A stretch of DNA of 64,000 nt, from NCBI RefSeq assembly GCF_019602855.1, contig NZ_CP080767.1:3782001-3846000 (forward strand), read 5' to 3'. The notes beneath the pieces were generated by a model that was not told where the DNA came from, did no database searches, and saw nothing but the letters and a program-made list of their open reading frames with translations. Shown in pieces: positions 44,040-52,908 of the stretch (positions are counted from its first letter, which is position 1; each line of letters starts with the position of its first letter). Source of the DNA: Cupriavidus pinatubonensis. GTDB lineage: Bacteria > Pseudomonadota > Gammaproteobacteria > Burkholderiales > Burkholderiaceae. Both the position numbers and the translations under genes were made by a program.

Positions 44040-44546
44040 TTACATGCGTGCGCGTTCGCGCTTGTGCAGCTTGGACTTGATGCGGTTTTGCTTGAGCGGC
44101 GACAGGTATTCGACAAATACCTTGCCGAGCAGGTGGTCCATCTCGTGCTGGATGCAGACGGCGAGCAAGTCGTCTGCGTCGAGCTCGAAGGTCTCGCCCT
44201 TTTCGTTGAGCGCGCGCACGCGCACGCGGTCCGGGCGTTCGACGCGGTCATAGACCTCAGGCACCGACAGGCAGCCCTCTTCCCAGACCTTGCGGGTGTC
44301 GCTGGCCCAGACGATCTCCGGATTGATGAAGACCTGGAGCGCGTCGCGCGTTTCGGACACGTCGATCACCACTACCTGCTCATGCACGTTGACCTGCGTC
44401 GCGGCCAGGCCGATGCCGGGCGCTTCGTACATGGTTTCGGCCATGTCCTTCACCAGTTGGCGGATGCGGTCGTCCACTTCCTTGACGGGTTTTGCCACGG
44501 TGTGCAGACGGGGATCAGGGTAGGTCAGGATGTCGAGTTTTGCCAT
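44040..44546 (-). CDS. def: Peptide deformylase
   Basis: 168-residue metalloenzyme removing the N-formyl group from new proteins. The three motifs are complete: GIGLAATQ, EGCLSVP (metal-binding Cys) and QHEMDHL (two metal-binding His and catalytic Glu). The basic C-terminus KSKLHKRERARM could touch the ribosome. The start at 44546 (MAKLDILTYPDPRL) is the usual one; an ATG five codons upstream is weaker. It is divergent from the LysM gene. Confidence 0.96.
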   Translation of the reverse strand: MAKLDILTYPDPRLHTVAKPVKEVDDRIRQLVKDMAETMYEAPGIGLAATQVNVHEQVVVIDVSETRDALQVFINPEIVWASDTRKVWEEGCLSVPEVYDRVERPDRVRVRALNEKGETFELDADDLLAVCIQHEMDHLLGKVFVEYLSPLKQNRIKSKLHKRERARM

Positions 44547-44707
44547 GATGCTCGGGCGCAACGCCGGCTGCTCTGGGCTGTCCGGCCGCGTTGCGGCGGC
44601 GGGGGTTTACATGCAGAATCGGGGCGCTAGTACAAAAATTCAAGGCGCGCCGCAGCAGGCACGCTCTCCAGGGTCAATCCGGTTGTTCTACCAGCCGGTT
44701 CACGAAA

Positions 44708-45874
44708 ATGCGCGATCTTACCAAAGAACAGGCGGCGTCGGGCCGCAGGCTGTACGCGTTCACCCATGCCATATTGGGTGCTGTAGGCGTCACTGCCGCA
44801 GCATGTGTTCCGGCTCTGGCGGCTGACCTCACGGTCACGCCCGCACAGCACGCCGAAGCCCAGCGCGTGGCGCAGCAAGGTATTCCGACTTCAGCGCTGG
44901 CACCCAACGCGCCATCCCAGTATACGGTGCGCAAGGGCGATACGCTGTGGGGCATCTCCGGGCAATACCTGCGACAGCCTTGGCGCTGGCCTGAGCTGTG
45001 GGGCATGAACCGGCAGCAGATCCGCAATCCGCACCTTATCTATCCGGGCCAGGTCCTGTACCTGATCCAGCGAGATGGCCGCGCGTGGCTCTCGACCACG
45101 CCGGGCGCCAACGGCACTGTCAAGCTCACGCCGCACGTGCGCGGCGACGCCGAAAACGCCGCCATCCTCAGCATTCCGGCGAAGGACATCGAGCCGTTCC
45201 TGATCCGCCCGCTGGTGGTGGACGAGGGAACGCTGGCCACGTCGGCGCGAATCGTCGCCGTGCCCGAATCGCATGTCTACCTCGGTCGCGACGATACTGC
45301 CTACGCGCGGGGCATCGCGCCCGACGCGGCAGCGGTCGGCGGCGACTGGCAGGCGTTCCGGCCTGTCACGCCTGTGTACGATCCGGTCACCGGCCGGATC
45401 CTTGGCTATGAGGCCGAGTACGAAGGCAATGTACGCCTGACCCGTGGCCCCGAAGGCCCGAGCGGGGTTTCCACGCTGCGCGTGACGCAGGCCCAGCAGG
45501 AGATGGGTGTGGGCACGTTGCTGCTGCCCCAGCCGATGCGCGAGTCCGTGCGCTACATGCCGCGCGCGCCGGAGACGCAGGTCGACGGCCGTATCGCCAA
45601 GGTTTACGGTGGCGTGCAGTACGGTGGCGCCAAGCAGGTAGTGGTGCTCAATGTCGGTTCCAATGCGGGTCTCGAACCGGGACACGTGCTCGCCCTGTCG
45701 CGTACTGGCGAGGTCGTCAAGGACCGGACCGAGGGCAATCGCGACATCGTGCTGCCTGACGAGCGTTACGGATTGGCATTCGTGTTCCGCGTATTCCCGG
45801 GCGTGTCGTACGCGCTTGTCACCGACGCCTCGAACGTGATCGAGGTCGGCGATCGCGTCATTTCCCCGCGTTGA
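44708..45874 (+). CDS. Exported LysM-domain protein
   Basis: 388-residue secreted protein. Signal peptide with a long basic leader ending PALAAD (residue 40). One LysM domain at residues 71-120 (YTVRKGDTLWGIS, then NPHLIYPGQVLYL) should bind peptidoglycan. The remaining 260 residues are a conserved beta-rich region with no catalytic motif I can name. The gene is normally found just before dprA in Burkholderiales, which supports the start at 44708. Its stop TGA overlaps the dprA start as TTGA. Confidence 0.9.
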   Translation: MRDLTKEQAASGRRLYAFTHAILGAVGVTAAACVPALAADLTVTPAQHAEAQRVAQQGIPTSALAPNAPSQYTVRKGDTLWGISGQYLRQPWRWPELWGMNRQQIRNPHLIYPGQVLYLIQRDGRAWLSTTPGANGTVKLTPHVRGDAENAAILSIPAKDIEPFLIRPLVVDEGTLATSARIVAVPESHVYLGRDDTAYARGIAPDAAAVGGDWQAFRPVTPVYDPVTGRILGYEAEYEGNVRLTRGPEGPSGVSTLRVTQAQQEMGVGTLLLPQPMRESVRYMPRAPETQVDGRIAKVYGGVQYGGAKQVVVLNVGSNAGLEPGHVLALSRTGEVVKDRTEGNRDIVLPDERYGLAFVFRVFPGVSYALVTDASNVIEVGDRVISPR

Positions 45875-47010
45875 CCGCCAGCCAGGCGCCGGCCGCCGAA
45901 TGGCCGGACGTGGCGCGGAATCCGGATGACACGCTGGCGTGGTTGCGACTGGTGTCTGCGCCCGGTATCGGCCCCGTAACGGTGCGATTGCTGCTGGCGG
46001 CGTTTGGCCTGCCTCAGCAGGTGTTCGCGCAAAGCGTGGAAGCGCTGTCGTCGGTCGTGCCACGCAAGCTCGCCAGCGCGGTACTGGCCGCGCCCGGCGC
46101 CACCGTGAGCCATGCGCTGGCCAAGACCATGGCGTGGCTTGAGCAGCCCGGCAACCATCTGCTGACCTTTGTGGATCCGCGCTATCCGGTGCGCCTGCTT
46201 GATCTGACGGATCCGCCGCCGCTGCTATATATCAAGGGCGACCCTGCTGCACTGTCGCGGCCCGCGCTCGCCGTTGTTGGCGCACGCAGTGCTACGGCGC
46301 AAGGCAAGGCCGACGCGGAAGCGTTCGGCCGGTCTTTCTCGGCGGCGGGCCAGACCGTGGTGTCGGGGCTCGCGCTTGGTGTCGATGCCGCGGCCCATGA
46401 AGGCGGGCTGGCGGGCGCAGGCGGCACGGTCGCGGTGATCGGCACGGGTGCCGATCGCGTCTATCCGGCCCGCAACCTGAAACTTGCGCATCGCATCGCC
46501 GAGCAAGGGGCGATCGTCAGCGAGTTTCCGCTCGGCATGCAGGGATTCAAGGACAATTTCCCGCGGCGCAACCGCCTGATTGCGGCACTGGCGCGCGGCG
46601 TGCTCGTGGTGGAGGCTGCGGCTAGGTCGGGCTCGCTGATCACTGCCCGGCTCGCGGCGGAATTGGGTCGTGAGGTGTTTGCCATCCCTGGTTCGATCCA
46701 TGCGCCGCTCTCGCGCGGCTGCCATGTGCTGATCCGCCAGGGCGCCAAGCTGGTCGAAACGCCGGACGACGTCATGGAGGAGTTCGGCTTGTCGTGCCAG
46801 CCGGGAAAGGTCGCGGTTGCCGTGCCGCCCATGCGTAGCACTCCGGACGATCCGCTCCTTGCCGTCCTCACGCACGACCCGGTCACGCTCGACACACTGT
46901 GCGAGCGCAGCGGACTGGCGCCGGAAACGCTGGCCACGCGACTGCTCGAACTGGAACTGGAGGGGCGCGCCGAGCGTCTACCGGGAAACCTCTTCCGCAG
47001 TCTGTCCTAG
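45871..47010 (+). CDS. dprA: DNA-processing protein DprA
   Basis: 379-residue single-strand DNA binder that loads RecA during natural transformation. An N-terminal SAM-like helical part (WLRLVSAPGIGPVTVRLLL) is followed by the Rossmann core with LAVVGARSATAQG and VVSGLALGVDAAAH. The Rossmann part ends in ARSGSLITAR, and a C-terminal winged helix has DTLCERSGLAPETLATRLLE. The start is TTG at 45871, inside the LysM stop; no ATG is in a plausible position, so translation probably depends on coupling. Its presence alone does not show competence. Confidence 0.92.
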   Translation: MTASQAPAAEWPDVARNPDDTLAWLRLVSAPGIGPVTVRLLLAAFGLPQQVFAQSVEALSSVVPRKLASAVLAAPGATVSHALAKTMAWLEQPGNHLLTFVDPRYPVRLLDLTDPPPLLYIKGDPAALSRPALAVVGARSATAQGKADAEAFGRSFSAAGQTVVSGLALGVDAAAHEGGLAGAGGTVAVIGTGADRVYPARNLKLAHRIAEQGAIVSEFPLGMQGFKDNFPRRNRLIAALARGVLVVEAAARSGSLITARLAAELGREVFAIPGSIHAPLSRGCHVLIRQGAKLVETPDDVMEEFGLSCQPGKVAVAVPPMRSTPDDPLLAVLTHDPVTLDTLCERSGLAPETLATRLLELELEGRAERLPGNLFRSLS

Positions 47011-47089
47011 ACTTCGCCAGTGGCCTCAGGCCCGTTGCCGATACAATCGGCGGTCCCTGGTGCCTGAAGAGGCTCATGTTTGAACCGTC

Positions 47090-47494
47090 ATGACCGTTTA
47101 CTTTCCCGAACGTGACGTTGCCGCCATCAGTGCAGCGCTGTCCGCCCGTCCGCAGAGCCGGCTGGTGGCCTGCTTGTGCGCGCAGTGGTGCGGGACATGC
47201 CGCGATTACCTCAAGGCATTTTCCGCGCTCGCCGCGCGCCATCCGGAGGACTGCTATGTATGGATCGACATCGAGACGCATGCGGATCGGCTTGGCGACA
47301 TCGATATCGAGAATTTCCCGACGCTGCTGGTTCAGCCCATAGCAGGGGGACCGGTGCAGTTCTACGGGACGCTGCTGCCGCACATCGAGGTGCTCGAGCG
47401 GATGCTCGCGCGTGGCACATCTATGCCTGGCGCACAGGAGGATGTCCCGGAAGTGCTGAAGTGGTTGCTTTCCGAGGGGAGGCGCGCGGCATAG
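47090..47494 (+). CDS. Thioredoxin-like protein (WCGTC)
   Basis: 134-residue small thioredoxin-fold protein without a signal peptide. The redox site is CAQWCGTCRDYL with both cysteines (34 and 37), close to the WCGPC of thioredoxin with Thr in place of Pro, which should raise reactivity. NFPTLLVQP supplies the cis-proline. It stands 79 bp after dprA and before topB, in the same order I associate with Ralstonia. The substrate is unknown. Confidence 0.85.
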   Translation: MTVYFPERDVAAISAALSARPQSRLVACLCAQWCGTCRDYLKAFSALAARHPEDCYVWIDIETHADRLGDIDIENFPTLLVQPIAGGPVQFYGTLLPHIEVLERMLARGTSMPGAQEDVPEVLKWLLSEGRRAA

Positions 47495-47650
47495 CGGCGA
47501 ATTCGCCGCATTCGGCGCTGCCGGTGCCAGCTTGCACCGCCGTCGAAACCGCGCTTATGATTGGCGCCTCAAAGCCCCCGGGGGCGTTTGTCTACTAAGT
47601 TTGTTATGCAATTCGCGTGTTGCCGGAAGCAGCCCGCAAGGACCCGTTCA

Positions 47651-50341
47651 ATGTCAAAAGCCCTCATCATCGCGGAAAAGCCATCGGTCGCGGCCGATAT
47701 CGCCCGTGCCCTCGGGGGCTTTACCAAGCACGACGAGTACTTTGAAAGTGACGACTACGTGCTGTCGTCCGCCGTGGGCCACCTGGTGGAGATCGCCGCG
47801 CCCGACGAATACGAGGTCAAGCGCGGCAAATGGAGCTTCGCCAACCTGCCGGTGATCCCGCCGCATTTCGACCTGCGGCCGATCGCCAAGACCGAGTCGC
47901 GGCTCAAGGTGCTCAACAAGCTCATCAAGCGCAAGGACGTGACCGGCCTGATCAACGCGTGTGACGCGGGGCGCGAAGGGGAACTGATCTTCCGCCTGAT
48001 CGCGCAGCAGGCCAAGGCGAAGCAGCCGGTGCGCCGGCTGTGGCTGCAGTCGATGACGCCGCAGGCGATTCGCGACGGCTTTGCGAGCCTGCGTGCCGAC
48101 GAAGACATGCTGCCGCTTGCCGATGCCGCGCGGTGCCGCTCCGAAGCCGACTGGCTGGTGGGTATCAACGGCACGCGCGCCATGACCGCCTTCAACAGCA
48201 AGGGCGGTGGCTTCTTCCTGACCACCGTGGGCCGCGTGCAGACGCCGACGCTGTCGATCGTGGTCGAGCGCGAAGAGAAGATCAAGCACTTCGTGCCGCG
48301 CGATTACTGGGAGGTGCACGCCGAGTTCATCGCCGCCGCCGGCCTGTACGAAGGCCGCTGGTTCGACCCGAAGTTCAAGAAGAGCGAGTTCGATCCCGAG
48401 GCCCGCGAATCGCGCCTGTGGAGCGAGGCCGAGGCCAAGAGCATCGTGGCCGCATGCCGCGACAAGACCGGCACCGTCACCGAGGAATCGAAGCCGTCGA
48501 CGCAGCAGTCGCCGGCGCTGTTCGACCTGACCACGCTGCAGCGCGAAGCCAACTCGCGCTTCGGCTTCTCGGCCAAGAACACGCTCGGCCTGGCGCAGGC
48601 GCTGTATGAAAAGCACAAGGTCCTGACCTACCCGCGTACCGACGCGCGCGCGCTGCCCGAGGACTACATGGAAACGGTCAAGCAGACCATGACCATGCTG
48701 GCCGACAGCTCGCCCAATTACCTGCCGCACGCGAAGAAGATCCTGTCGCAGGGCTGGGTCAAGCCGAACAAGAAGATTTTCGACAACAGCAAGATCAGCG
48801 ATCACTTCGCTATCATCCCGACGCTGCAGGCGCCCAAGAACCTGTCGGAGCCGGAACAGAAGCTGTATGACCTGGTTGTGCGCCGCTTCCTGGCGGTGTT
48901 TTTCCCGGCAGCCGAATTCCAGGTCACGACCCGCATCACGGAGGTTGCTGGCCACCACTTCAAGACCGAAGGCAAGGTGCTGGTCAACCCGGGCTGGCTC
49001 GTGATCTACGGCCGCGAGGCGCAGGGCGACAAGGACGCCGCCAATCTGGTGCCGGTGGCCAAGGACGAGAAGGTCAAGACCGACAAAGTCGAAAGCGTGG
49101 GCCTGACGACCAAGCCGCCCGCGCGTTACAACGAAGCGACGCTGCTGTCAGCGATGGAAGGCGCGGGCAAGCTGGTGGATGACGACGCGCTGCGCGAAGC
49201 CATGGCCGGCAAGGGCCTTGGTACCCCGGCGACGCGCGCGGCCATCATCGAAGGCCTGCTGACGGAAAAATACCTCGTGCGCGAAGGCCGCGAACTGATT
49301 CCGACCGCCAAGGCGTTCCAGTTGATGACGCTGCTGCGCGGCCTCGGCGTGCAGGAACTGACCCAGGCCGAGCTGACCGGCGAGTGGGAGCACAAGCTGT
49401 CGCAGATCGAACGCGGGCGCCTGAAGCGCGACGAGTTCATGCTCGAAATCGCGCAGATGACGCAGCAGATCGTCAAGCGCGCCAAGGAATACGACAGCGA
49501 TACGATCCCGGGTGACTACGCCACGCTGGATACGCCGTGCCCGCAGTGCGGCGGCCAGGTGAAGGAAAACTATCGCCGCTTTGCCTGCATGGCATGCGAG
49601 TTCTCGATCAGCAAGATCCCTGGCGGCCGCCAGTTCGAGATCGAAGAGGTCGAGGAACTGCTCCTGAAGCGCGAAATCGGCCCGCTGCAGGGCTTCCGCA
49701 GCAAGATGGGCCGGCCGTTTGCCGCCATCCTCAAGATCGCCAAGGACGACGAAGGCCATTTCAAGATGGAATTCGACTTCGGTCAGAACGATGACGAAGG
49801 CGACGGCGAGCCGGTCGACTTCAGCGGCCAGGAGCCGGTTGGCACCTGCCCGAAATGCGGCGGCGCGGTGTTCGAGCACGGCATGAAGTACGTGTGCGAA
49901 AACAGTGTGGCCAGCCCGAAGAGCTGCGACTTCACGACCGGCAAGATCATCCTGCAGCAGGAAATCAGCCGCGAGCAGGTCGGCAAGTTGCTGAACGATG
50001 GCCGTACGGATCTGCTGACTGGCTTCAAGTCGTCGCGTACGGGCCGCAATTTCAAGGCTTTCCTGGTCAGACAGGCGGACGGCAAGATCGGCTTCGAATT
50101 CGAGGCCCGCGAGCCGAAGGCCGGTGCCAAGGCCTCAGGCAAGACCGCATCGCGCGCGGCTGCCGAAACCGGGGAAGCCGAAGCGGCGGCGGCAAAGGCG
50201 CCGGCCAAGAAGGCTGCGGCAACGAAGACCGCCACCAAGACCACGGCGACCAAGACCGCCGCGAAGAAGGCGCCCGCCAAGACGGTAGCGGCCAAGAAGA
50301 CTCGCGCCGCGGGCAAGGCGACGGTCGAAGCCGAGGAATAA
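47651..50341 (+). CDS. topB: DNA topoisomerase III with histone H1-like tail
   Basis: 896-residue type IA topoisomerase that unlinks single strands. The Toprim domain starts MSKALIIAEKPSVAADIAR, with acidic cluster NACDAGREGELIF. The active tyrosine is Y327 in VLTYPRTDARALPEDY. The zinc-type modules CPQCGG (near 630) and CPKCGG (near 735) bind DNA. The last 60 residues are low-complexity Lys/Ala/Thr (repeats of AAK, TAT, KAPAK), resembling eukaryotic H1 tails. AATGTC start at 47651 is chosen because the protein family begins there. It is longer than E. coli TopB (653 residues), mainly from zinc modules and tail. Confidence 0.94.
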   Translation: MSKALIIAEKPSVAADIARALGGFTKHDEYFESDDYVLSSAVGHLVEIAAPDEYEVKRGKWSFANLPVIPPHFDLRPIAKTESRLKVLNKLIKRKDVTGLINACDAGREGELIFRLIAQQAKAKQPVRRLWLQSMTPQAIRDGFASLRADEDMLPLADAARCRSEADWLVGINGTRAMTAFNSKGGGFFLTTVGRVQTPTLSIVVEREEKIKHFVPRDYWEVHAEFIAAAGLYEGRWFDPKFKKSEFDPEARESRLWSEAEAKSIVAACRDKTGTVTEESKPSTQQSPALFDLTTLQREANSRFGFSAKNTLGLAQALYEKHKVLTYPRTDARALPEDYMETVKQTMTMLADSSPNYLPHAKKILSQGWVKPNKKIFDNSKISDHFAIIPTLQAPKNLSEPEQKLYDLVVRRFLAVFFPAAEFQVTTRITEVAGHHFKTEGKVLVNPGWLVIYGREAQGDKDAANLVPVAKDEKVKTDKVESVGLTTKPPARYNEATLLSAMEGAGKLVDDDALREAMAGKGLGTPATRAAIIEGLLTEKYLVREGRELIPTAKAFQLMTLLRGLGVQELTQAELTGEWEHKLSQIERGRLKRDEFMLEIAQMTQQIVKRAKEYDSDTIPGDYATLDTPCPQCGGQVKENYRRFACMACEFSISKIPGGRQFEIEEVEELLLKREIGPLQGFRSKMGRPFAAILKIAKDDEGHFKMEFDFGQNDDEGDGEPVDFSGQEPVGTCPKCGGAVFEHGMKYVCENSVASPKSCDFTTGKIILQQEISREQVGKLLNDGRTDLLTGFKSSRTGRNFKAFLVRQADGKIGFEFEAREPKAGAKASGKTASRAAAETGEAEAAAAKAPAKKAAATKTATKTTATKTAAKKAPAKTVAAKKTRAAGKATVEAEE

Positions 50342-50393
50342 GCGGCGAGGCGGTGCGGGCGCGGCGGCGTTTCAGCTGCGGCTACCCGCCCGC

Positions 50394-51305
50394 TCAGGAA
50401 AACTGTTCGTCCCGGCCTCTGACCTGGCCTTCTTCCAGCAGAAAGTCAATGAACGCGCGGACCTTGGTCGGCAGGAACTTGCGGCTCGGGTAGACCACGC
50501 TGACATCGCGCCGCGGCAGCTGGTACTGCGGCAGCACACGCACGAGGTTGCCGGCCTCGATGTTTTGCCGGGCCAGGTACGACGACAGCATCGCCACGCC
50601 CATATTGGCTAGTGCGGCCTGGTGCGCCAGTTCGGCGTTGCTGCACAGCAGTCCGGGGCGGATCGGCACGGTCACTTCGCCCTCCGGGCCCAGCAGCGTC
50701 CATTCGTGTTCCACGTTCGGCAGGCGCATCGCGATGCAGCGATGGCTGGTCAGCTCGTGCGCGTGGCGCAATGGTGCGTGCGTGCGGACATATTCCGGCG
50801 AGGCGCACAGCACGATCTCCGCCGAGATCAGCGGACGGGCGACCAGGTGCGAACCGAGGCCCAGGTCCGACAGCATGACGGCGACGTCCCGGCCCTCTTC
50901 GACGATGTCCACGTTCCGGTCGGACAGGAGCACGTCAAACACCACGTCAGGGTATAGCTGCTGGAAGCGCGACATCAGGTTCGGCAACAGGTGCAGGCCG
51001 AACATCACCGGTGTCACCAGTCGCAACGTGCCGGATAACGACTGGCTGCGGGCTGTCACGACGCCCTCGGCCTCCTCCACGTCTTCAAGGATCTGCTGGC
51101 AGCGCTGCAGGTAGGTTTCGCCGGCGTCGGTCAGGGAAAGGCTGCGCGTCGTGCGGTTCAGGAGCCGCGTGCCCAGGTGACTCTCCAGGTCCGCGACATA
51201 ACGTGTCACCACCGCATTGGACATTTCCAACTGCTGCGCTGCACGCGCGAAGCTGCCGAGTTCCACAACTTTGGCGAACACGCGCATCGATTGCAGGCGA
51301 TCCAT
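50394..51305 (-). CDS. LysR-family transcriptional regulator
   Basis: 303-residue activator/repressor. N-terminal helix-turn-helix: VFAKVVELGSFARAAQQLEM, NAVVTRYVADLE and LLNRTTRSLSLTDAG. The rest is a periplasmic-binding-like effector domain (residues 90-295) with no distinct ligand signature. It belongs to the CrgA/AaeR-like group. It is divergent from the small repeat protein at 51500 across 194 bp, so that gene is the first candidate target. It converges on topB. The effector is unknown. Confidence 0.92.
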   Translation of the reverse strand: MDRLQSMRVFAKVVELGSFARAAQQLEMSNAVVTRYVADLESHLGTRLLNRTTRSLSLTDAGETYLQRCQQILEDVEEAEGVVTARSQSLSGTLRLVTPVMFGLHLLPNLMSRFQQLYPDVVFDVLLSDRNVDIVEEGRDVAVMLSDLGLGSHLVARPLISAEIVLCASPEYVRTHAPLRHAHELTSHRCIAMRLPNVEHEWTLLGPEGEVTVPIRPGLLCSNAELAHQAALANMGVAMLSSYLARQNIEAGNLVRVLPQYQLPRRDVSVVYPSRKFLPTKVRAFIDFLLEEGQVRGRDEQFS

Positions 51306-51499
51306 GACATAGTCTCCCGTCGTTTCCCTGAATTTTTCCCGGTTCAGGCGACTTTATTGTTGGAATCAGAACTAATCATTGTGGCAACCGATATTTATTG
51401 ATATGAGGGAAACGCCTAATATCTAGTCATCGGATGCCGCGATGCAGCAAGTCAGACTGCCGAGACAGGTATCCCAGCTTGAAGAAATTGAACAGAGCC

Positions 51500-51754
51500 A
51501 TGAAATCTACCCGTCACACCCTGATCGCCGTTGCCACCCTCGCCGCTGCCCTGTGCGCCGGGCCGGTGTTGGCCAAGTCCGGCAAGTTCGACCCGTACGC
51601 TGACGGTGCCAAGGCCACCAAGTTCGACGTGTACAGCGACGGCGCGAAGGCCGGCAAGTACGACGTCTACAGCGACGGTGCCAAGGCTGGCAAGTTCGAC
51701 ACGTATAGCGACGGCGCCAAGTACGATCTGTCGTCCGACCGCATGCCCCTGTAA
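51500..51754 (+). CDS. Small secreted protein made of four 12-residue repeats
   Basis: 84-residue exported protein I cannot assign to a named family with confidence. A signal peptide (residues 1-25, ending PVLAK) is followed by four repeats beginning at residues 29, 41, 53 and 65. The consensus is K-[FY]-D-x-Y-[SA]-D-G-A-K-A-[GT], for example KFDVYSDGAKAG. The repeats are 36 bp each in DNA (51584, 51620, 51656, 51692) but differ at third codon positions, so the protein pattern is what is kept. Regular Asp and Lys could bind metal or stack as short turns. Small metal-stress proteins of Cupriavidus with D-x-Y-[ST]-D-G-A repeats are the nearest thing I recall. It is divergent from a LysR gene and followed by a terminator. 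Confidence 0.75.
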   Translation: MKSTRHTLIAVATLAAALCAGPVLAKSGKFDPYADGAKATKFDVYSDGAKAGKYDVYSDGAKAGKFDTYSDGAKYDLSSDRMPL

Positions 51755-51872
51755 GCAGGGACTGCCCTGCTGCGGTCCGGGCCGTATCTCCCTATGCGGC
51801 CCCTCCCCTTCAACCTGGTCTCCACAGGTCGTTTGGAGAGGGTCTGACAGACCTCTCCGCATTTATTGGAGA

Positions 51873-51905
51873 AGAAGCCCGCACTGGTTGCGGGCTTCTT
51901 TGTTT
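51873..51905 (+). terminator. Terminator after the repeat protein
   Basis: AGAAGCCCGCA (51873-51883), loop CTGGT, TGCGGGCTTCT (51889-51899), then TTGTTT. An 11-bp perfect stem 118 bp after the stop of the repeat-protein gene. Confidence 0.8.
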
Positions 51906-51961
51906 CTGCGCCCGGTCCATACGGCTCATGTTGCTGAGCCATTATGCCAGATGGCGCAAAG

Positions 51962-51987
51962 AAAAAACGGGCCAGAGCGGCCCGTTT
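51962..51987 (-). terminator. Terminator after the glycine-zipper gene
   Basis: AAACGGGCC (51965-51973), loop AGAGC, GGCCCGTTT (51979-51987). The plus-strand A run at 51962-51967 gives the T tract on the minus strand, 28 bp beyond the stop at 52015. Confidence 0.75.
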
Positions 51988-52014
51988 CTGCATCCAGTGC
52001 GGCTGAGCGTGTGC

Positions 52015-52464
52015 TCAGTCGTCGTAGTGGTGGTGCTTGTGCTTCTTGTGTTTGTAGTAGCCGCCGCGATAGTTACGACGGTCATCTTCGTACGAGTTGC
52101 TGCGCGAGACATTTCCGCCCAATGCCGCGCCCGCGCCGCCGCCAACCGCCGCACCCAACAACCCGCCGGTGCGGCCACCCATCGCATTGCCTGCCGCCGT
52201 GCCGGCGCCACCGCCGAGCGCGCCGCCAATGATGGCACCGGAGCGCTCGCGACGATTGGAAGTCACTGCACCACCCGCACCGCCGCCCACTGCGCCACCG
52301 ATTACGGCACCGGTGCTGCCGCCCAGCGCGCCGCCGACGGCCGCCCCCGCCACGCCACCGAGGGCGCCGCCAAGGGCATTGTTCATGTCGCCCGCGAATG
52401 CCGGCAGCGCGGACGCCGCCAGGGCGATAGCCAGGGTCATATTGCGAACGGGATGGCGAGACAT
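52015..52464 (-). CDS. Exported glycine-zipper protein with His-rich tail
   Basis: 149-residue exported protein. The signal peptide (MTLAIALAASALPAFA core, residues 7-22) is followed by about 95 residues of GGALGGxxGAAVGG repeats, a glycine zipper able to pack in membranes. The end is charged and His-rich (KHKKHKHHHYDD), a possible metal-binding tail. The start at 52464 follows AAAGGA; the ATG at 52485 is a weaker option. Similar proteins are found as outer-membrane or envelope-stress lipoproteins, but no lipobox is present. Function unknown. It shares no operon with the neighbouring YbdD gene, from which it is separated by a terminator. Confidence 0.75.
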   Translation of the reverse strand: MSRHPVRNMTLAIALAASALPAFAGDMNNALGGALGGVAGAAVGGALGGSTGAVIGGAVGGGAGGAVTSNRRERSGAIIGGALGGGAGTAAGNAMGGRTGGLLGAAVGGGAGAALGGNVSRSNSYEDDRRNYRGGYYKHKKHKHHHYDD

Positions 52465-52609
52465 ATCTTTTCCTTTGTTTGCCATGATGTGTCGCAAGTG
52501 TAGAGAGCGATTCCCGGACTTGCTGTAACCACGTGTAAAGGCATGTAACCCCCTGCAGAAACGTCTTATTTGAGCGACAACGTGGATGGGGCGGACGCTT
52601 TGCCACCGC

Positions 52610-52640
52610 AAAAGAAAAATGGGCAACCCGAAAGTTGCCC
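52610..52640 (-). terminator. Terminator after the cstA-ybdD unit
   Basis: GGGCAAC (52621-52627), loop CCGAAA, GTTGCCC (52634-52640), with the plus-strand AAAAGAAAAAT at 52610-52620 giving a T tract on the minus strand. It lies 47 bp after the ybdD stop. Confidence 0.75.
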
Positions 52641-52687
52641 GTCCTGATCAGCCACTCACCGCCGGCCGTGGCCAGCGGGAGGCCGGA

Positions 52688-52882
52688 TCAGCAACACTTG
52701 CCCTGCCCGCCGCCGTACCGCGCCTCCTGGCGTTCCCGGAAGAACTCCTCGTAGCTCATCGGCTCGCGGTCCGGGTGGGTGCTTTCCATGTGAGCCACAT
52801 AGGTCTGGTAGTCGGGCAGACCGACCATCAGCCGCAGAGACTGCCCGAGATAGCGGCCCATTGTTCCCAATTGTTCCAGCAT
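52688..52882 (-). CDS. ybdD: YbdD/YjiX-family small protein
   Basis: 64-residue protein that in enterics is encoded just after cstA/btsT and is needed for pyruvate uptake by that transporter. Typical sequence: LGQSLRLMVGLPDYQTYVAH, then HPDREPMSYEEFFRERQEAR, ending in two cysteines (GKCC). The start at 52882 follows AAGGAG. It lies 26 bp after cstA on the same strand, so co-transcribed. The longer reading to 53050 would run inside cstA and is not used. Confidence 0.92.
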   Translation of the reverse strand: MLEQLGTMGRYLGQSLRLMVGLPDYQTYVAHMESTHPDREPMSYEEFFRERQEARYGGGQGKCC

Positions 52883-52908
52883 GGCCAGCTCCTTGTGCCA
52901 ATACGGTA

